DNA from: a virus
Direction: 5' to 3' (one strand)
IMG/VR virus record: IMGVR_UViG_3300027917_000058
Coordinates: 1 to 52,168 of that record
DNA: 52,168 nucleotides
The notes under the pieces were generated by a model that saw only the letters and a program-made list of their open reading frames with translations, did no database searches and was not told where the DNA came from. Within the stretch, counting starts at the first letter, position 1, and every line of letters starts with the position of its first letter. A program made the translations under genes and the position numbers. Below, in pieces: positions 21,457-30,087 of the stretch.

Positions 21457-21852
21457 CTAAGGCAGGATCCGTAGCCAGAATCTTCGGACGACCTTGATGG
21501 TGGCGGAATCGGAGCGGGAGCAAACGATCAGAAATGAGTAGTCGTCCCCGGGAGTGGGGACCCACTGGGCTTTCTGCTTGATGGTGAAGCTAATGGCGCA
21601 ATCTTCCCGCCCATTCTCCTCGTCGTCCACGATGGACAGGTTCTCAAACGTCACGAGCGAGGTGTAATCTTCCCATGTTTCCGGCCACTGGCTTTTCAGA
21701 TGGTGTAGCTTCACGACGGGGGCGGGCGAGAGATAAAGACCGTTCTGAAGATCCTCATCGTCGCCCAGATTGATGATGAACTCCTTCTGACTCAGGGAGC
21801 CCGAATACTGATAATCCGCCAGCCACTCCAGATAGGTCTTCTCGATTGCCAT
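21457..21852 (-). CDS. Hypothetical protein, last gene of the late operon, 131 aa
   Basis: A soluble 131-residue protein with an aromatic N-terminus (TYLEWLADYQYSG) and a beta-rich C-terminal half ending RRFWLRILP. Likely a small structural or assembly protein because it is the distal late gene. GAGGTGATGA precedes ATG 21852. No family recognised. Confidence 0.65.
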   Translation of the reverse strand: MAIEKTYLEWLADYQYSGSLSQKEFIINLGDDEDLQNGLYLSPAPVVKLHHLKSQWPETWEDYTSLVTFENLSIVDDEENGREDCAISFTIKQKAQWVPTPGDDYSFLIVCSRSDSATIKVVRRFWLRILP

Positions 21853-21870
21853 TCATCACCTCAAGGACGT

Positions 21871-22164
21871 TTAGGAGGGATCTGGGACTCGCCGTGTTCT
21901 GACGGGATACTTCTTCTCGATGGCATTATACACATTGCTCCCGGCAGATGACCATCGCACCCAATAGTCACCGTCATCGTCAAAAACGAACTCCTTTTCA
22001 TAGATGCCGGTGGATGGATTCTGGATCCCTGACAAAGCTTCCACGGTCCCATCGGGATGCTTTACGAGACAAGTGACCGTGCCACCGACTGCCAAATCGC
22101 CATTGCTATCCCGCATCTCTGCTCTCAAGACCAGCTTGTCTCCCACGTCATAAATGTCACTCAT
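21871..22164 (-). CDS. Small Ig-like/beta-sandwich structural protein, 97 aa
   Basis: The sequence pattern YDVGDKLVLRAEMRDSNGD, then VTCLVKHPDGT and a terminal DGDYWVRW, is that of a small beta-sandwich found in phage structural modules. A virion or decorating role is inferred. It overlaps the preceding gene by 8 bp. Confidence 0.6.
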   Translation of the reverse strand: MSDIYDVGDKLVLRAEMRDSNGDLAVGGTVTCLVKHPDGTVEALSGIQNPSTGIYEKEFVFDDDGDYWVRWSSAGSNVYNAIEKKYPVRTRRVPDPS

Positions 22165-22618
22165 CGCAAGCCCTCAAGTCCTTGATGGTGATGACCCCAA
22201 CAACGGTTTCCGAAACCTTAACCTCGCCCATCGGGATCGCGAAAGCCTGGATGGATCCGATACCCTCCAGCTTCTCCACCAAGCTCCCGATCAACTCTTC
22301 GCTGATCTCGATAGATCCAATCACAGTATCATTCAAAATGATGCCCCCCACAGCTTGTTCAGCGATAAGGATCTCACCGATGAGGGTGATTTCGGAGAGG
22401 CCGATCGAGCCCACGGTAGACTCTGATGGGAGAATAACGCCCCACGTTTCCTGCTGGACACGGATACTGCCGACCGCTTCCTCGGTGGCGAAAAGCGAAC
22501 CGACTTCGCTCTCGGAGAGCTTGATGCAGCCGACACTGAGGTAGAGGATCCGCTTTCCAAGACCCGCAGTGGCGAGGAGCCCGCTTTCCTTTCCAAAGCC
22601 CCTTGTGGTGACACTCAA
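22157..22618 (-). CDS. Decapeptide-repeat (beta-solenoid-like) protein
   Basis: The start is a TTG at 22618 overlapping the upstream stop (TTGA). The 153-residue product is mostly eleven tandem 10-residue units with the pattern G-[SV]-I-x-[LIV]-x-E-x-x-V (for example GSIRVQQETW, GGIILNDTVI, GSIEISEELI). A regular Gly followed by alternating hydrophobics is expected of a beta-solenoid or stacked beta-hairpins. In a late operon among beta-rich proteins it may be a tail-fibre or capsid accessory. No known family recognised. Confidence 0.65.
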   Translation of the reverse strand: MSVTTRGFGKESGLLATAGLGKRILYLSVGCIKLSESEVGSLFATEEAVGSIRVQQETWGVILPSESTVGSIGLSEITLIGEILIAEQAVGGIILNDTVIGSIEISEELIGSLVEKLEGIGSIQAFAIPMGEVKVSETVVGVITIKDLRACDE

Positions 22619-23172
22619 GTCAGCCTTTCCCTTCGCTCGATGCCTTCACCCTTGTATGGGATCGTTCCAGCCGCATCCTCATAGATTTCGCCGCTCAGGA
22701 ATGGTGTGGTATCGTCGTCGTCATAGATGGTCAGTATGCCGGTATCGGGATCCGTCACGGTCTTATTCATCAGCAGCTTCCGCATCTCTTCAGCATCGAG
22801 AAGGGACCCGGAAATCGATTGCCGGATCTGTGCGTTCACATAGGCCGATGGTTTGATAGGATCGTTGTCATAGGCATTGGACGCCACGAAAGTACCGCCT
22901 CGCACTACGCAATTGACCCAGCTAGGCCCAGCCCTGTCTTCGAATTGAAGCCTCCAATCGTCAGTCAGGATCAGGACGATCTCGGAAAACAACTCTGGCG
23001 TTCCGCCCAAGCTGACCTTTCCGGCCCATTCCGCAAACCATGTGATGTTGAGGTTCTGCGGGTCGTCCAGAAAGTCCGCGATCTGATCCACGAGATCCTG
23101 TACGGTGATCTCGGTATCCGGGGCCGGAACCTCGATAACCTTACTCGCCGGATGGAAAATCACTTTCGGCAC
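22615..23172 (-). CDS. Phage structural protein, 185 aa
   Basis: It uses GTG 23172 with a GGGAG site and overlaps the preceding gene by 32 bp. The stretch AEWAGKVSLGG followed by LILTDDWRLQFEDRAGPSWVNCVVRGG is a pattern I know from environmental phage tail/structural modules. A virion function is likely, its exact place not. The C-terminus is helical. Confidence 0.6.
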   Translation of the reverse strand: MPKVIFHPASKVIEVPAPDTEITVQDLVDQIADFLDDPQNLNITWFAEWAGKVSLGGTPELFSEIVLILTDDWRLQFEDRAGPSWVNCVVRGGTFVASNAYDNDPIKPSAYVNAQIRQSISGSLLDAEEMRKLLMNKTVTDPDTGILTIYDDDDTTPFLSGEIYEDAAGTIPYKGEGIERRERLT

Positions 23173-23437
23173 GATCGCGCTCCCACTGAGCTATCTCGGC
23201 GTCTCTTTGACGGCAAAGTTGAATCTGTTGCCGACGCTCCGCAATCAGTTTCTCTTGGTCAGCGATATGCAGTTCGAACTGCTCGATGACGTTTTTCGCC
23301 CTGGCGACATCGGCCTCCAGCGCATCTATCTTCCAGAGCGGATACTTCTTCCGGGGATGCGGGGGGATCTCGTAAAGATCCACCCCGTTCCCACGGTCAA
23401 TGAGCTTCGCGCCCTTCGGAAGCCGTTTCTTGGTCAT
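23141..23437 (-). CDS. Coiled-coil protein, 98 aa
   Basis: ATG 23437 overlaps the preceding stop (ATGA). A basic N-terminus is followed by a long coiled coil (about residues 34-90: LWKIDALEADVARAKNVIEQ and on). Possibly a scaffolding or trimerisation part of a fibre assembly. No family recognised. Confidence 0.6.
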   Translation of the reverse strand: MTKKRLPKGAKLIDRGNGVDLYEIPPHPRKKYPLWKIDALEADVARAKNVIEQFELHIADQEKLIAERRQQIQLCRQRDAEIAQWERDRAESDFPSGE

Positions 23438-25821
23438 ACCGTCACCACGGCATCTTCTGTCCGTACCGCCGCAACACTCAACCCATTGCTCTGTACGGTC
23501 TGGTCGGAAGTGAACGGCTTCCATCCCTTCAGCCGGAAGACGAACCGCGCATAGACATCAGCGGAGTAGATGTAGGTGTTGGAGATCGAATCTGAGACCG
23601 CCACCTGGGCAAAGAACGGTACCCAGACCCAATCCGACGTTGTGGTGTCGAAGGGCAGCACGTTGATCGAATAACCGTCGCCGGAAGTCCATGTGAGCGA
23701 TTGCCCGGGAGCGGATACCGTTGTGATCTCATCGGTTGCATCGATGCTGACGATGAATCCCCATTCGCCGGTCGTGGTATTCAGGACTGTGTCCCCGACG
23801 CGGCAGTCATCGGTGCCGCCGAAGTCCGCAGCGGTATCCTCCAGCGTGTTTCCAGATGAGCCGCCCGTTGCCGTACCGGATCCAGCGTCAGTCTCCAGCG
23901 TGAATGTGCTGGTTGCCCAGGAGGCGTATCTGAGCAGTGCTTCCGGCTCCTCGGAGTCTGACTTGTCAATGATCTTGACCACGCCAGCAGCAGGTTCGTC
24001 GGAAGCAATGCTGGTGCCGATCACTACCGTAGTCGCACCCGCCGATTGAGCCGTTCCCAGGTAACGATCCCTCTCGATGGGTCCCGTGGATCCGTCGCGC
24101 CGGAAGCAGCCGCCCCGGTCGCCCGCCGTGAGCCCCGTCAGGGCGACGGCGATCTCGTTGGGCGGATCCTGCGTAACACCCAAATCATCGATCAACTGGT
24201 ACGCCTTGATGTCGCCGGAATCCAAATCCGTGACGTATACCCCGGCTGCGCCGAAGAAGGTGCCACCGGCAAAGGTGCCCAGCGGACTCTGCTTCTTCGG
24301 TGCGATGGTGCCAACACCGCCCGCATCGATCGTCGCTGAGTTCGTGCCGTCGCTCACGGTGTTTGTGGCTCCAAATGTCCCCCTGACATTGGAAAGGATG
24401 ACAATGTCTTCCGGTGAGGAGTGGTAGGCCACGATGATGCCCGTAGCTCCGCTCGTCTGGTCCGTGAGCGTATTGCCCTCGACAAACGAGCCAGGGGCGG
24501 GCGTGGCAGTCTTCAGGCGGATAACCGACCCGATGTACTGCTCACCATCTTCCTGCGAGCCAGAGACCCCGATCTGCGTACTGGAACCCCGTCTGGTGAT
24601 CCACTTCAGGTACTCGTAGACCGCAGCCAGGGTTTCAGTGTTGCAGTCGATTTCGATTGAATACGGACGGCTCCCGTTTCCGTTATTCAGATCACGGGAG
24701 ATCGCGCCGAAGCTCAGGGTCGCCGTCGAAAGGGCGGGACCATAGTTCGCCGGGGACCCGGATGAGGTGGCCGATTCCGTTGAATCTTCTCCGGTGATGA
24801 GTTCGCCAGATTGGAAGTCGGTCAGGTCCTTGCCGACGAGGTAATACTGGATTGAGGTGTCCGTGACGTAGCTGGTCAGGATGCCCTTCGCACCGGAGGT
24901 CCCGCCAGTAATCACCTCGCCCACCGTGAACGCGCCGGAATGGGCTCCGGTGGCGATTGACCGCCATCCGGTCTCATTGTTCAGGTCCACATCAGTAGCG
25001 AGCGGGGCGGGCTGGCGACCACCGCCACTCAGGTCAGCGGTGAAATGGTCGTAAAGGGTGTTGGCCTGTCTCGCGAAGACCGTCACCAGCCCAGAATCGA
25101 TCAGGGTGCCAGCCTCTTTGACCAGCACCAGTACATCTAAGTGATCCGCTTCGGCATCCAGCCACCAAGAGGTGAGCTTCAGGTCATCTTGGATCAGATA
25201 GATGTCCGTGTCGTTCTTGATCTGGGCCAGCGAGTAGAGGTTCGTCCACAGGTTCTCGCCGCTCTCGGCACCGTCGCCAGAATCGAGATCGAAGTCCCAT
25301 CCGGTCCCCGTGACATTCTCGGGCGTGGTATCATCAAATTGGGTCGAAGAGGTGTTTCTGACCCAAACGATGTCATCGCCGTTGTCTGCCCAAAGGATGG
25401 CACCAGTAGCCCCGGAGGTGCCTCCAGTGAGAACGACCCCCTTGTCAGTGTACCCGTCGTTGCCTTGGGTGGGCGCACCGTCTCCGGTGTACTTCAGCCT
25501 TGTGATGCCGAATCCGCCAATAGGGGAGGTGTCTTCGGTGCCGAACTTCGTCCAACCATTCGACTCGATTGCCCCCGCATAGAACGCCTTGGCAGACGTG
25601 GGATCCATGAACCACGGATACAGTAGCTCATAGTTCGTCGGCGTGAGCCCGTCCATCGGGGACGCATCGTCCAGGGTCCCGGGCTCATCGAAAACGTCCA
25701 TGAGATAGGAGTACAATTCGTTAGCAGTATAGGTCGAATCGGGAACCCCGTTCGTGAACCCGCCAACATAACTAAGGATGCCGTTGACATAATCAATGGC
25801 GAGGTCAGCACTCAAAGGCAT
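23434..25821 (-). CDS. Large beta-rich structural protein with three GGTSGA repeats
   Basis: The 795-residue acidic protein starts MPLSADLAIDYVNGILSYVGG. It contains three copies of an approximately 40-residue module, about residues 125-165, 300-350 and 450-500, each with TGGTSGAxG or a variant followed by a beta segment. The rest is beta-rich with many Asp/Gly/Thr and the C-terminus contains TFTLETDAGSG. This is typical of long phage fibre or tail-accessory proteins. Placement far after the tape measure and hub suggests a receptor-binding or accessory fibre role. Confidence 0.6.
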   Translation of the reverse strand: MPLSADLAIDYVNGILSYVGGFTNGVPDSTYTANELYSYLMDVFDEPGTLDDASPMDGLTPTNYELLYPWFMDPTSAKAFYAGAIESNGWTKFGTEDTSPIGGFGITRLKYTGDGAPTQGNDGYTDKGVVLTGGTSGATGAILWADNGDDIVWVRNTSSTQFDDTTPENVTGTGWDFDLDSGDGAESGENLWTNLYSLAQIKNDTDIYLIQDDLKLTSWWLDAEADHLDVLVLVKEAGTLIDSGLVTVFARQANTLYDHFTADLSGGGRQPAPLATDVDLNNETGWRSIATGAHSGAFTVGEVITGGTSGAKGILTSYVTDTSIQYYLVGKDLTDFQSGELITGEDSTESATSSGSPANYGPALSTATLSFGAISRDLNNGNGSRPYSIEIDCNTETLAAVYEYLKWITRRGSSTQIGVSGSQEDGEQYIGSVIRLKTATPAPGSFVEGNTLTDQTSGATGIIVAYHSSPEDIVILSNVRGTFGATNTVSDGTNSATIDAGGVGTIAPKKQSPLGTFAGGTFFGAAGVYVTDLDSGDIKAYQLIDDLGVTQDPPNEIAVALTGLTAGDRGGCFRRDGSTGPIERDRYLGTAQSAGATTVVIGTSIASDEPAAGVVKIIDKSDSEEPEALLRYASWATSTFTLETDAGSGTATGGSSGNTLEDTAADFGGTDDCRVGDTVLNTTTGEWGFIVSIDATDEITTVSAPGQSLTWTSGDGYSINVLPFDTTTSDWVWVPFFAQVAVSDSISNTYIYSADVYARFVFRLKGWKPFTSDQTVQSNGLSVAAVRTEDAVVTV

Positions 25822-25853
25822 TGTTATTCTCCTCTCGTCGGGGTCCCAACCCT

Positions 25854-27716
25854 CTATGTGTTAATGGGATCTTCGATCAAAGTAACGATCACATCTAACC
25901 CTGTGCTTCCGACGACCTGGGGGCTGACCAGATGCTTATACTTCGGGTCGTCGGCTGCACTCGACTTCCTGCTCCTGACCTCAACCTCTAAGTCGCCCTG
26001 ATAGTTGAAGGCCGTATTCTGCACAATCCCACTCGCGTTCGTGTCCGAACCCCCGGTCCCACTGATAAGCTCATCCCCCTTCGTCACCGCACCAACTGTC
26101 TCCATCGCGTAGATCCCTGTCTGGGCGTTCTGGACCGGATCCCCGGCTTCGTCATAGACAGTGACCTTCAGCGTCACGGTCGTCTGGAAACTTACCGTCG
26201 AACCCGTATAGGTTTGGGCGTTCGAATTGGTGTTGCCGATGGTGATGGACGAACCGGACGTGTTGTTCACGTCATAGGTGTTCGCCCCGAACGTGAAGTT
26301 CACATAGCCATAGGGGGATCCCGCTGCGCTGGGATGCTCGATCGCCCGGGTATTCGCCAGGAAATTGCAATGGGAGATGTCTATCGATTCGTTCCAGAGC
26401 AGGGCCGCATCGCTGCTTCCCTCATAACCAGCGAAGGTACAGTTCCGCGTTTCTGCCTGTCCGATGTCCACCTGACCGCAACCGGAGAAGGTCACGGTCG
26501 TCATGTAGTGTCCGGTTGCCGCTGGCAGGGACGTAGTTCCCTCAATCCGGAGAAAGAGCGAGCCGAACAGGCCGATCTCGGTAATGGTTTGGTCCCAATC
26601 GAAATAGGCCGCTTGCCCGTGCGCTGGATTGTCTTGGGCGAATACGCTACCACCAAAGCCGACCCGATCCTCGTCGGTTCCAGAAGAATCGCCCACCAAT
26701 ATCCGCGTCACCGCTCCGGTGTCCTGCGCGGAAATCATGGAAAGCTGAGTATGATCCTGGTCCGCGAAGTAGACGACATCGCCCTCACTCAGGAACGCGG
26801 TGCGGTTGGTGCCACTCAAGTCTCCGATCGTGAGCGGGAAGTTGACCTCAAACTCCCCCAGCTTGGACTTCGTTACAACCCCATACAAATACGTTGAGGT
26901 GCCCTGGTCGTAGTCATAGATGTCCTGAAGCGTGATGCACTGATCGATGGTCCTACCGGATGCGCTTGCCTCGTCTGTCAGGGCCTCGTCCACAGTCATC
27001 GTAGTGGTGCCCACCGTGTTGACTGTCAGGATTAGGTCATTGTAGGTGGAACCCCTCACCACAATCCTATCCCCGGAGGAGTAGCCATCGGAAGAGAAAT
27101 CGCCGCTCGCCCGGGTGATGGTCTTCGTGCTGGCTGTGAAAGCGAGATTGACACCCGTGGTAGAAATGGAGCCCGTCACTTCATAGTAGCTCCCGAAACG
27201 GATCGCATCGATCGCCATCAGCGTTGACTTGGAAGATGTCGTCTGGAGGACGAACCCGACACCGATACGTCGGATGGCGGTGAGGCTAGGACTCCCGGAC
27301 CCACGGTCGGCGGTCTGGGAGGCATCCACGCATATGAGAGCCCAGCCACCGCCCACCCACGCCACATCACTGCCACCCACGCGGAAATCCGAATAGGTCC
27401 CGGTCCATGAGGAGGTCGAGTCTGTGATCCTTACATAAACGCCATAGTTGCTGAACGTGTCCACCGCGCCCTTCGAACCGACCCAAACCCAGATCAGGAT
27501 AAGGTTGGCGGTGACATCGATGTTGGAGCCATACTGATAGCCATACCCAGATTCAGCCTGGACGTTGGGGGTGCAGCCAATGGAGTTCGCGTTCTCGATA
27601 TAAATCTCCGAATCGAGGCTCCATTTCCCGGTATTCGAACCCCAAGCACTCCAGCCGGTAGTGGATTCCGCGTCCGCAGCCGTGGTCAAATCATGCGTGA
27701 TGGTAGGTGTGCCCAT
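25854..27716 (-). CDS. Large beta-rich protein, possible parallel beta-helix
   Basis: I start it at ATG 27716, overlapping the upstream TAA, with GGAGGAG before it. The 620-residue product has an N-terminal LamG-like segment (about 10-170). It also has a central stretch with repetitive turns (HYMTTVTFSGCGQVDIGQAETRNCTF, around residues 395-460) resembling a beta-helix, and a C-terminal carboxypeptidase-regulatory-like domain (VTVYDEAGDPVQNAQTGIYA). This is a fibre/depolymerase-like architecture, but no catalytic residues can be assigned by eye. Confidence 0.55.
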   Translation of the reverse strand: MGTPTITHDLTTAADAESTTGWSAWGSNTGKWSLDSEIYIENANSIGCTPNVQAESGYGYQYGSNIDVTANLILIWVWVGSKGAVDTFSNYGVYVRITDSTSSWTGTYSDFRVGGSDVAWVGGGWALICVDASQTADRGSGSPSLTAIRRIGVGFVLQTTSSKSTLMAIDAIRFGSYYEVTGSISTTGVNLAFTASTKTITRASGDFSSDGYSSGDRIVVRGSTYNDLILTVNTVGTTTMTVDEALTDEASASGRTIDQCITLQDIYDYDQGTSTYLYGVVTKSKLGEFEVNFPLTIGDLSGTNRTAFLSEGDVVYFADQDHTQLSMISAQDTGAVTRILVGDSSGTDEDRVGFGGSVFAQDNPAHGQAAYFDWDQTITEIGLFGSLFLRIEGTTSLPAATGHYMTTVTFSGCGQVDIGQAETRNCTFAGYEGSSDAALLWNESIDISHCNFLANTRAIEHPSAAGSPYGYVNFTFGANTYDVNNTSGSSITIGNTNSNAQTYTGSTVSFQTTVTLKVTVYDEAGDPVQNAQTGIYAMETVGAVTKGDELISGTGGSDTNASGIVQNTAFNYQGDLEVEVRSRKSSAADDPKYKHLVSPQVVGSTGLDVIVTLIEDPINT

Positions 27717-28132
27717 TAACCGATTCTCCTCCAACGATGCCAGCCGCACACAGCCGGTATCACGAGAGTCGCATACGTCTGGTCAGAGACCATTTCGTTC
27801 GCGAGCTTGACGCGCATCCCAGGATGGGCCTCCCCACCAAACCCGGTTACATCACTGCCGATACAGTAGATCACTTCTTCAAAGCTCGGCGGGGAGACCT
27901 CATCCAATGTTTGGGGTGCCTCGTGGTCCAACCATACCCAAGTGTACCCATCCCAACGCGGATCGCTTATCGCGTCCGTCAGGGTAGGGTAAAAGTGAGC
28001 GTCATAATGGGTTTCCCCCCTCGATGGATCAATCACGATCGGAACGAGTCCGAACATATTCAGTAGCCTATCGATGTAGGCCAGATCACGCCCCATCGCG
28101 TTTGATTCGTGAAAGAAGAGGAGGTGGGGCAT
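27716..28132 (-). CDS. Hypothetical protein, possibly SPOUT-like
   Basis: ATG 28132 overlaps the spanin-like stop by 1 bp (TGATG). The 138-residue product has MPHLLFFHESNAMG, a charged centre with DPRWDGYTWVWLDHEAP, and a C-terminal FEEVIYCIGSDVTGFG and TLVIPAVC. The last two resemble the knot of SPOUT RNA methyltransferases (vGsDxxGf and ATLVIP), but other parts of the fold are not evident. It lies between the lysis genes and a fibre gene, which is odd for an RNA methylase. Unknown is the safest call. Confidence 0.5.
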   Translation of the reverse strand: MPHLLFFHESNAMGRDLAYIDRLLNMFGLVPIVIDPSRGETHYDAHFYPTLTDAISDPRWDGYTWVWLDHEAPQTLDEVSPPSFEEVIYCIGSDVTGFGGEAHPGMRVKLANEMVSDQTYATLVIPAVCGWHRWRRIG

Positions 28133-28839
28133 CAGTACCTCGCTTTGTGGAACTCGTCGTCGAACTGGTTCGCGAGCAACATCCAACCCGCGCCCTTCAG
28201 TAGCTCCCAGCCGATCCCCTTCCAACTGAGTTCCGGCAACCAACTGAAATGTCTTCCCGGGGGAGCATTGCAAACGTCCGGGTCCTGTGTCACACTCTCT
28301 GGGATCAGCGAGAATGGATCTTCCGCCGTGAGTAGCAAACTGGCAGAACGCACCCCGGGCTCATTGCCACAGGTGATCCTTGCCTCCACGGGCACGGGCC
28401 GCATCAGGTTCACACGCACATCGAAGACGCCACGCCAAGACGGATAGAAGATTTGGGCATCGCCATCGAAGGCGAATGGCCCATCAGCCCCGGCGAACTC
28501 GTAGGCTTTCGTCGTATCGTTTATCTCTGCCGGGACGTTGACCGTATCGATCATACGGATCGTGTCCACCCGGAGCTTCGCCCTCGCAAGGGCAACGGTG
28601 GTCTGATCCAGTTCTCGGTCAATCGCATCGCGTTCCGTCTCCGTCTGAATGATCCGAAGCTGGTAGGCATGGATCGAGTCGTTGAGCGAAGCGAGTTGGA
28701 GCAATCGCGCCGTATCCTGAGCCGCAGCCAGGGAATCGGCAGTGAACGCCTGTTCGCGGTATACCCTCGCCCGGGTAACGGCATAACCGAAACCGCTGGC
28801 GAGAGCCAAGAACAGAATGATGATAATCACCTTCTTCAT
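28132..28839 (-). CDS. Spanin-like inner-membrane protein
   Basis: The N-terminus is a single signal-anchor helix (MKKVIIIILFLALASGFGYAV), followed by a long helical periplasmic coiled coil (about 50-105). This matches inner-membrane spanin (Rz-like) design, which with a lipoprotein partner disrupts the outer membrane. The protein is longer than usual (235 aa), with extra beta-rich sequence at the C-terminus. It lies next to the other lysis-like genes, supporting the call. No lipoprotein partner was identified. Confidence 0.55.
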   Translation of the reverse strand: MKKVIIIILFLALASGFGYAVTRARVYREQAFTADSLAAAQDTARLLQLASLNDSIHAYQLRIIQTETERDAIDRELDQTTVALARAKLRVDTIRMIDTVNVPAEINDTTKAYEFAGADGPFAFDGDAQIFYPSWRGVFDVRVNLMRPVPVEARITCGNEPGVRSASLLLTAEDPFSLIPESVTQDPDVCNAPPGRHFSWLPELSWKGIGWELLKGAGWMLLANQFDDEFHKARY

Positions 28840-29021
28840 GGTTGTCCCCTCAAGGCTCTGATGAGTCGTTCGCCAATCTCCCCAATGATCTCGATCTGGG
28901 TATAGCCTCTGACCACGAGAACGACGACGACGACGAAGATCAGGAAGTACCAGAACATCCTGTTGCCGAAGAGGGTGATGAAGACATCACTCAGATCGGT
29001 CGTCCCGGAGTCGTCACCCAC
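28836..29021 (-). CDS. Single-transmembrane lysis-region protein, 61 aa
   Basis: One hydrophobic helix (MFWYFLIFVVVVVLVV, about 22-37) with acidic N-terminus and basic/helical C-terminus. It could be a pinholin- or antiholin-like partner of the holin candidate it overlaps by 8 bp. No functional proof. Confidence 0.55.
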   Translation of the reverse strand: MGDDSGTTDLSDVFITLFGNRMFWYFLIFVVVVVLVVRGYTQIEIIGEIGERLIRALRGQP

Positions 29022-29349
29022 TGGTTCCTCCAGAGCGTTCCTTATGGAACTGGTGGAGCAACATGGCCCAACCGGCAGTCACGAACGAACTGATCGTGGT
29101 CTGGTCCCACAAGCCAATGTCGGATGGAATCGCCGCATCCACGTACTGGCCTACGAAGCTGACGGCAACAGCGAGGACCGCCACAACGCCACGGTGGAGC
29201 CACGGATTCATCCCCTCAATCCATGTCCGCGCCTTTTTCACCTTCTGCCAGACGAACGCCACGACGAACGCACTCAGGAAAGGACCGATCGCTTCAGTGT
29301 TCCCACTGAGGATCATGTCCATGAGTTGTGACCAGAAATCCGCTTCCAT
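29014..29349 (-). CDS. Putative holin, 111 aa
   Basis: Predicted membrane protein with two strong helices and a weaker one (LSAFVVAFVW, GVVAVLAVAVSFVG and a segment near TISSFVTAGWAMLL). The size and topology are right for a holin, which forms pores that release the endolysin. Located beside the DUF5675 and spanin-like genes. The assignment is by topology and context only. Confidence 0.55.
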   Translation of the reverse strand: MEADFWSQLMDMILSGNTEAIGPFLSAFVVAFVWQKVKKARTWIEGMNPWLHRGVVAVLAVAVSFVGQYVDAAIPSDIGLWDQTTISSFVTAGWAMLLHQFHKERSGGTSG

Positions 29350-29358
29350 TGGTTCCTC

Positions 29359-29835
29359 CTATGCCCAGGGCTGTATTTCGGTGACGTGCAGGACGACACG
29401 TTCACCAGCGATCAGTGCGGGGACTATCTCCTCATAGATCATCCAGTACCCATCCGTTGACCGTCCGACGTGGAACTCACCGTCAGGATATATCAAGGGG
29501 ACCATCCCGGGAAGGATGCAGCCCCGGGTATCGTCATCCGTATTTCCGATGTGGATGTAGACGTACTCGAAATCCGGGACGTTCTGGAGCCAGATCATCC
29601 CCTTGTGCCGGTCCCCGAAGCGATCTTGGTACCGACCGTGCATCCCGCCTTCCGTCCTGAGCTTCAATTCGTAAGAGCCGGTGGGGATGCACGTCTCGCC
29701 CGGGACTTTCGTATGCCTCCGCTCATCCTCCAGCGAGAAGCACATCTGCTCGTCCCGGTCATCCACCAACCTGTTGAAGAATGATAGCGTGGTGTTCCGG
29801 CCCAGCCCGTACCTTACGACTCGGTAGTTCCTCAA
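29359..29835 (-). CDS. DUF5675-family protein, candidate endolysin
   Basis: The 158-residue protein has the DUF5675 pattern: CFSLEDE, KVPGETCIPTGSYEL, MIWLQNVP and the HIGNTDDDTRGC motif (H95, N98, G105-C106). The last motif resembles the His-Gly...Cys of YkuD-type L,D-transpeptidase-like enzymes, so it may cut or remodel peptidoglycan. It lies beside the holin-like gene. No classical lysozyme or amidase was seen, so this is the best endolysin candidate. The enzymatic activity is inferred. Confidence 0.7.
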   Translation of the reverse strand: MRNYRVVRYGLGRNTTLSFFNRLVDDRDEQMCFSLEDERRHTKVPGETCIPTGSYELKLRTEGGMHGRYQDRFGDRHKGMIWLQNVPDFEYVYIHIGNTDDDTRGCILPGMVPLIYPDGEFHVGRSTDGYWMIYEEIVPALIAGERVVLHVTEIQPWA

Positions 29836-30083
29836 CCGTCACCCCCCCTCATGGATTCCCGAATGTGTTCGTCCAGCTTCCTCTCGACACCGCTGATGTC
29901 CTGTTGCTGGGCATTGAACTCCCGGCGTACCTCCGCACGGAAAAGGGTGACATTCGTATCGAGCGACCGGACGGCGGCATAGGTGCCGACGCTACCAATC
30001 ACCCCCGCGACAAGCAAGGTGCCGATGATCCCAAGAACCCACCAGAGGAACTTCACACCGTTTGAGGCTGTTTGTTCGGCCAT
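29832..30083 (-). CDS. Membrane protein with coiled-coil tail, 83 aa
   Basis: I choose ATG 30083 (MAEQTASNG); the longer upstream frame overlaps the tail hub gene. One transmembrane helix (FLWWVLGIIGTLLVAGVIG) is followed by a helical segment likely to form a coiled coil (FRAEVRREFNAQQQDISGVERKLDEH). It could be a second lysis-region membrane protein. It overlaps the DUF5675 start by 4 bp. Confidence 0.65.
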   Translation of the reverse strand: MAEQTASNGVKFLWWVLGIIGTLLVAGVIGSVGTYAAVRSLDTNVTLFRAEVRREFNAQQQDISGVERKLDEHIRESMRGGDG

Positions 30084-30087
30084 TGCC

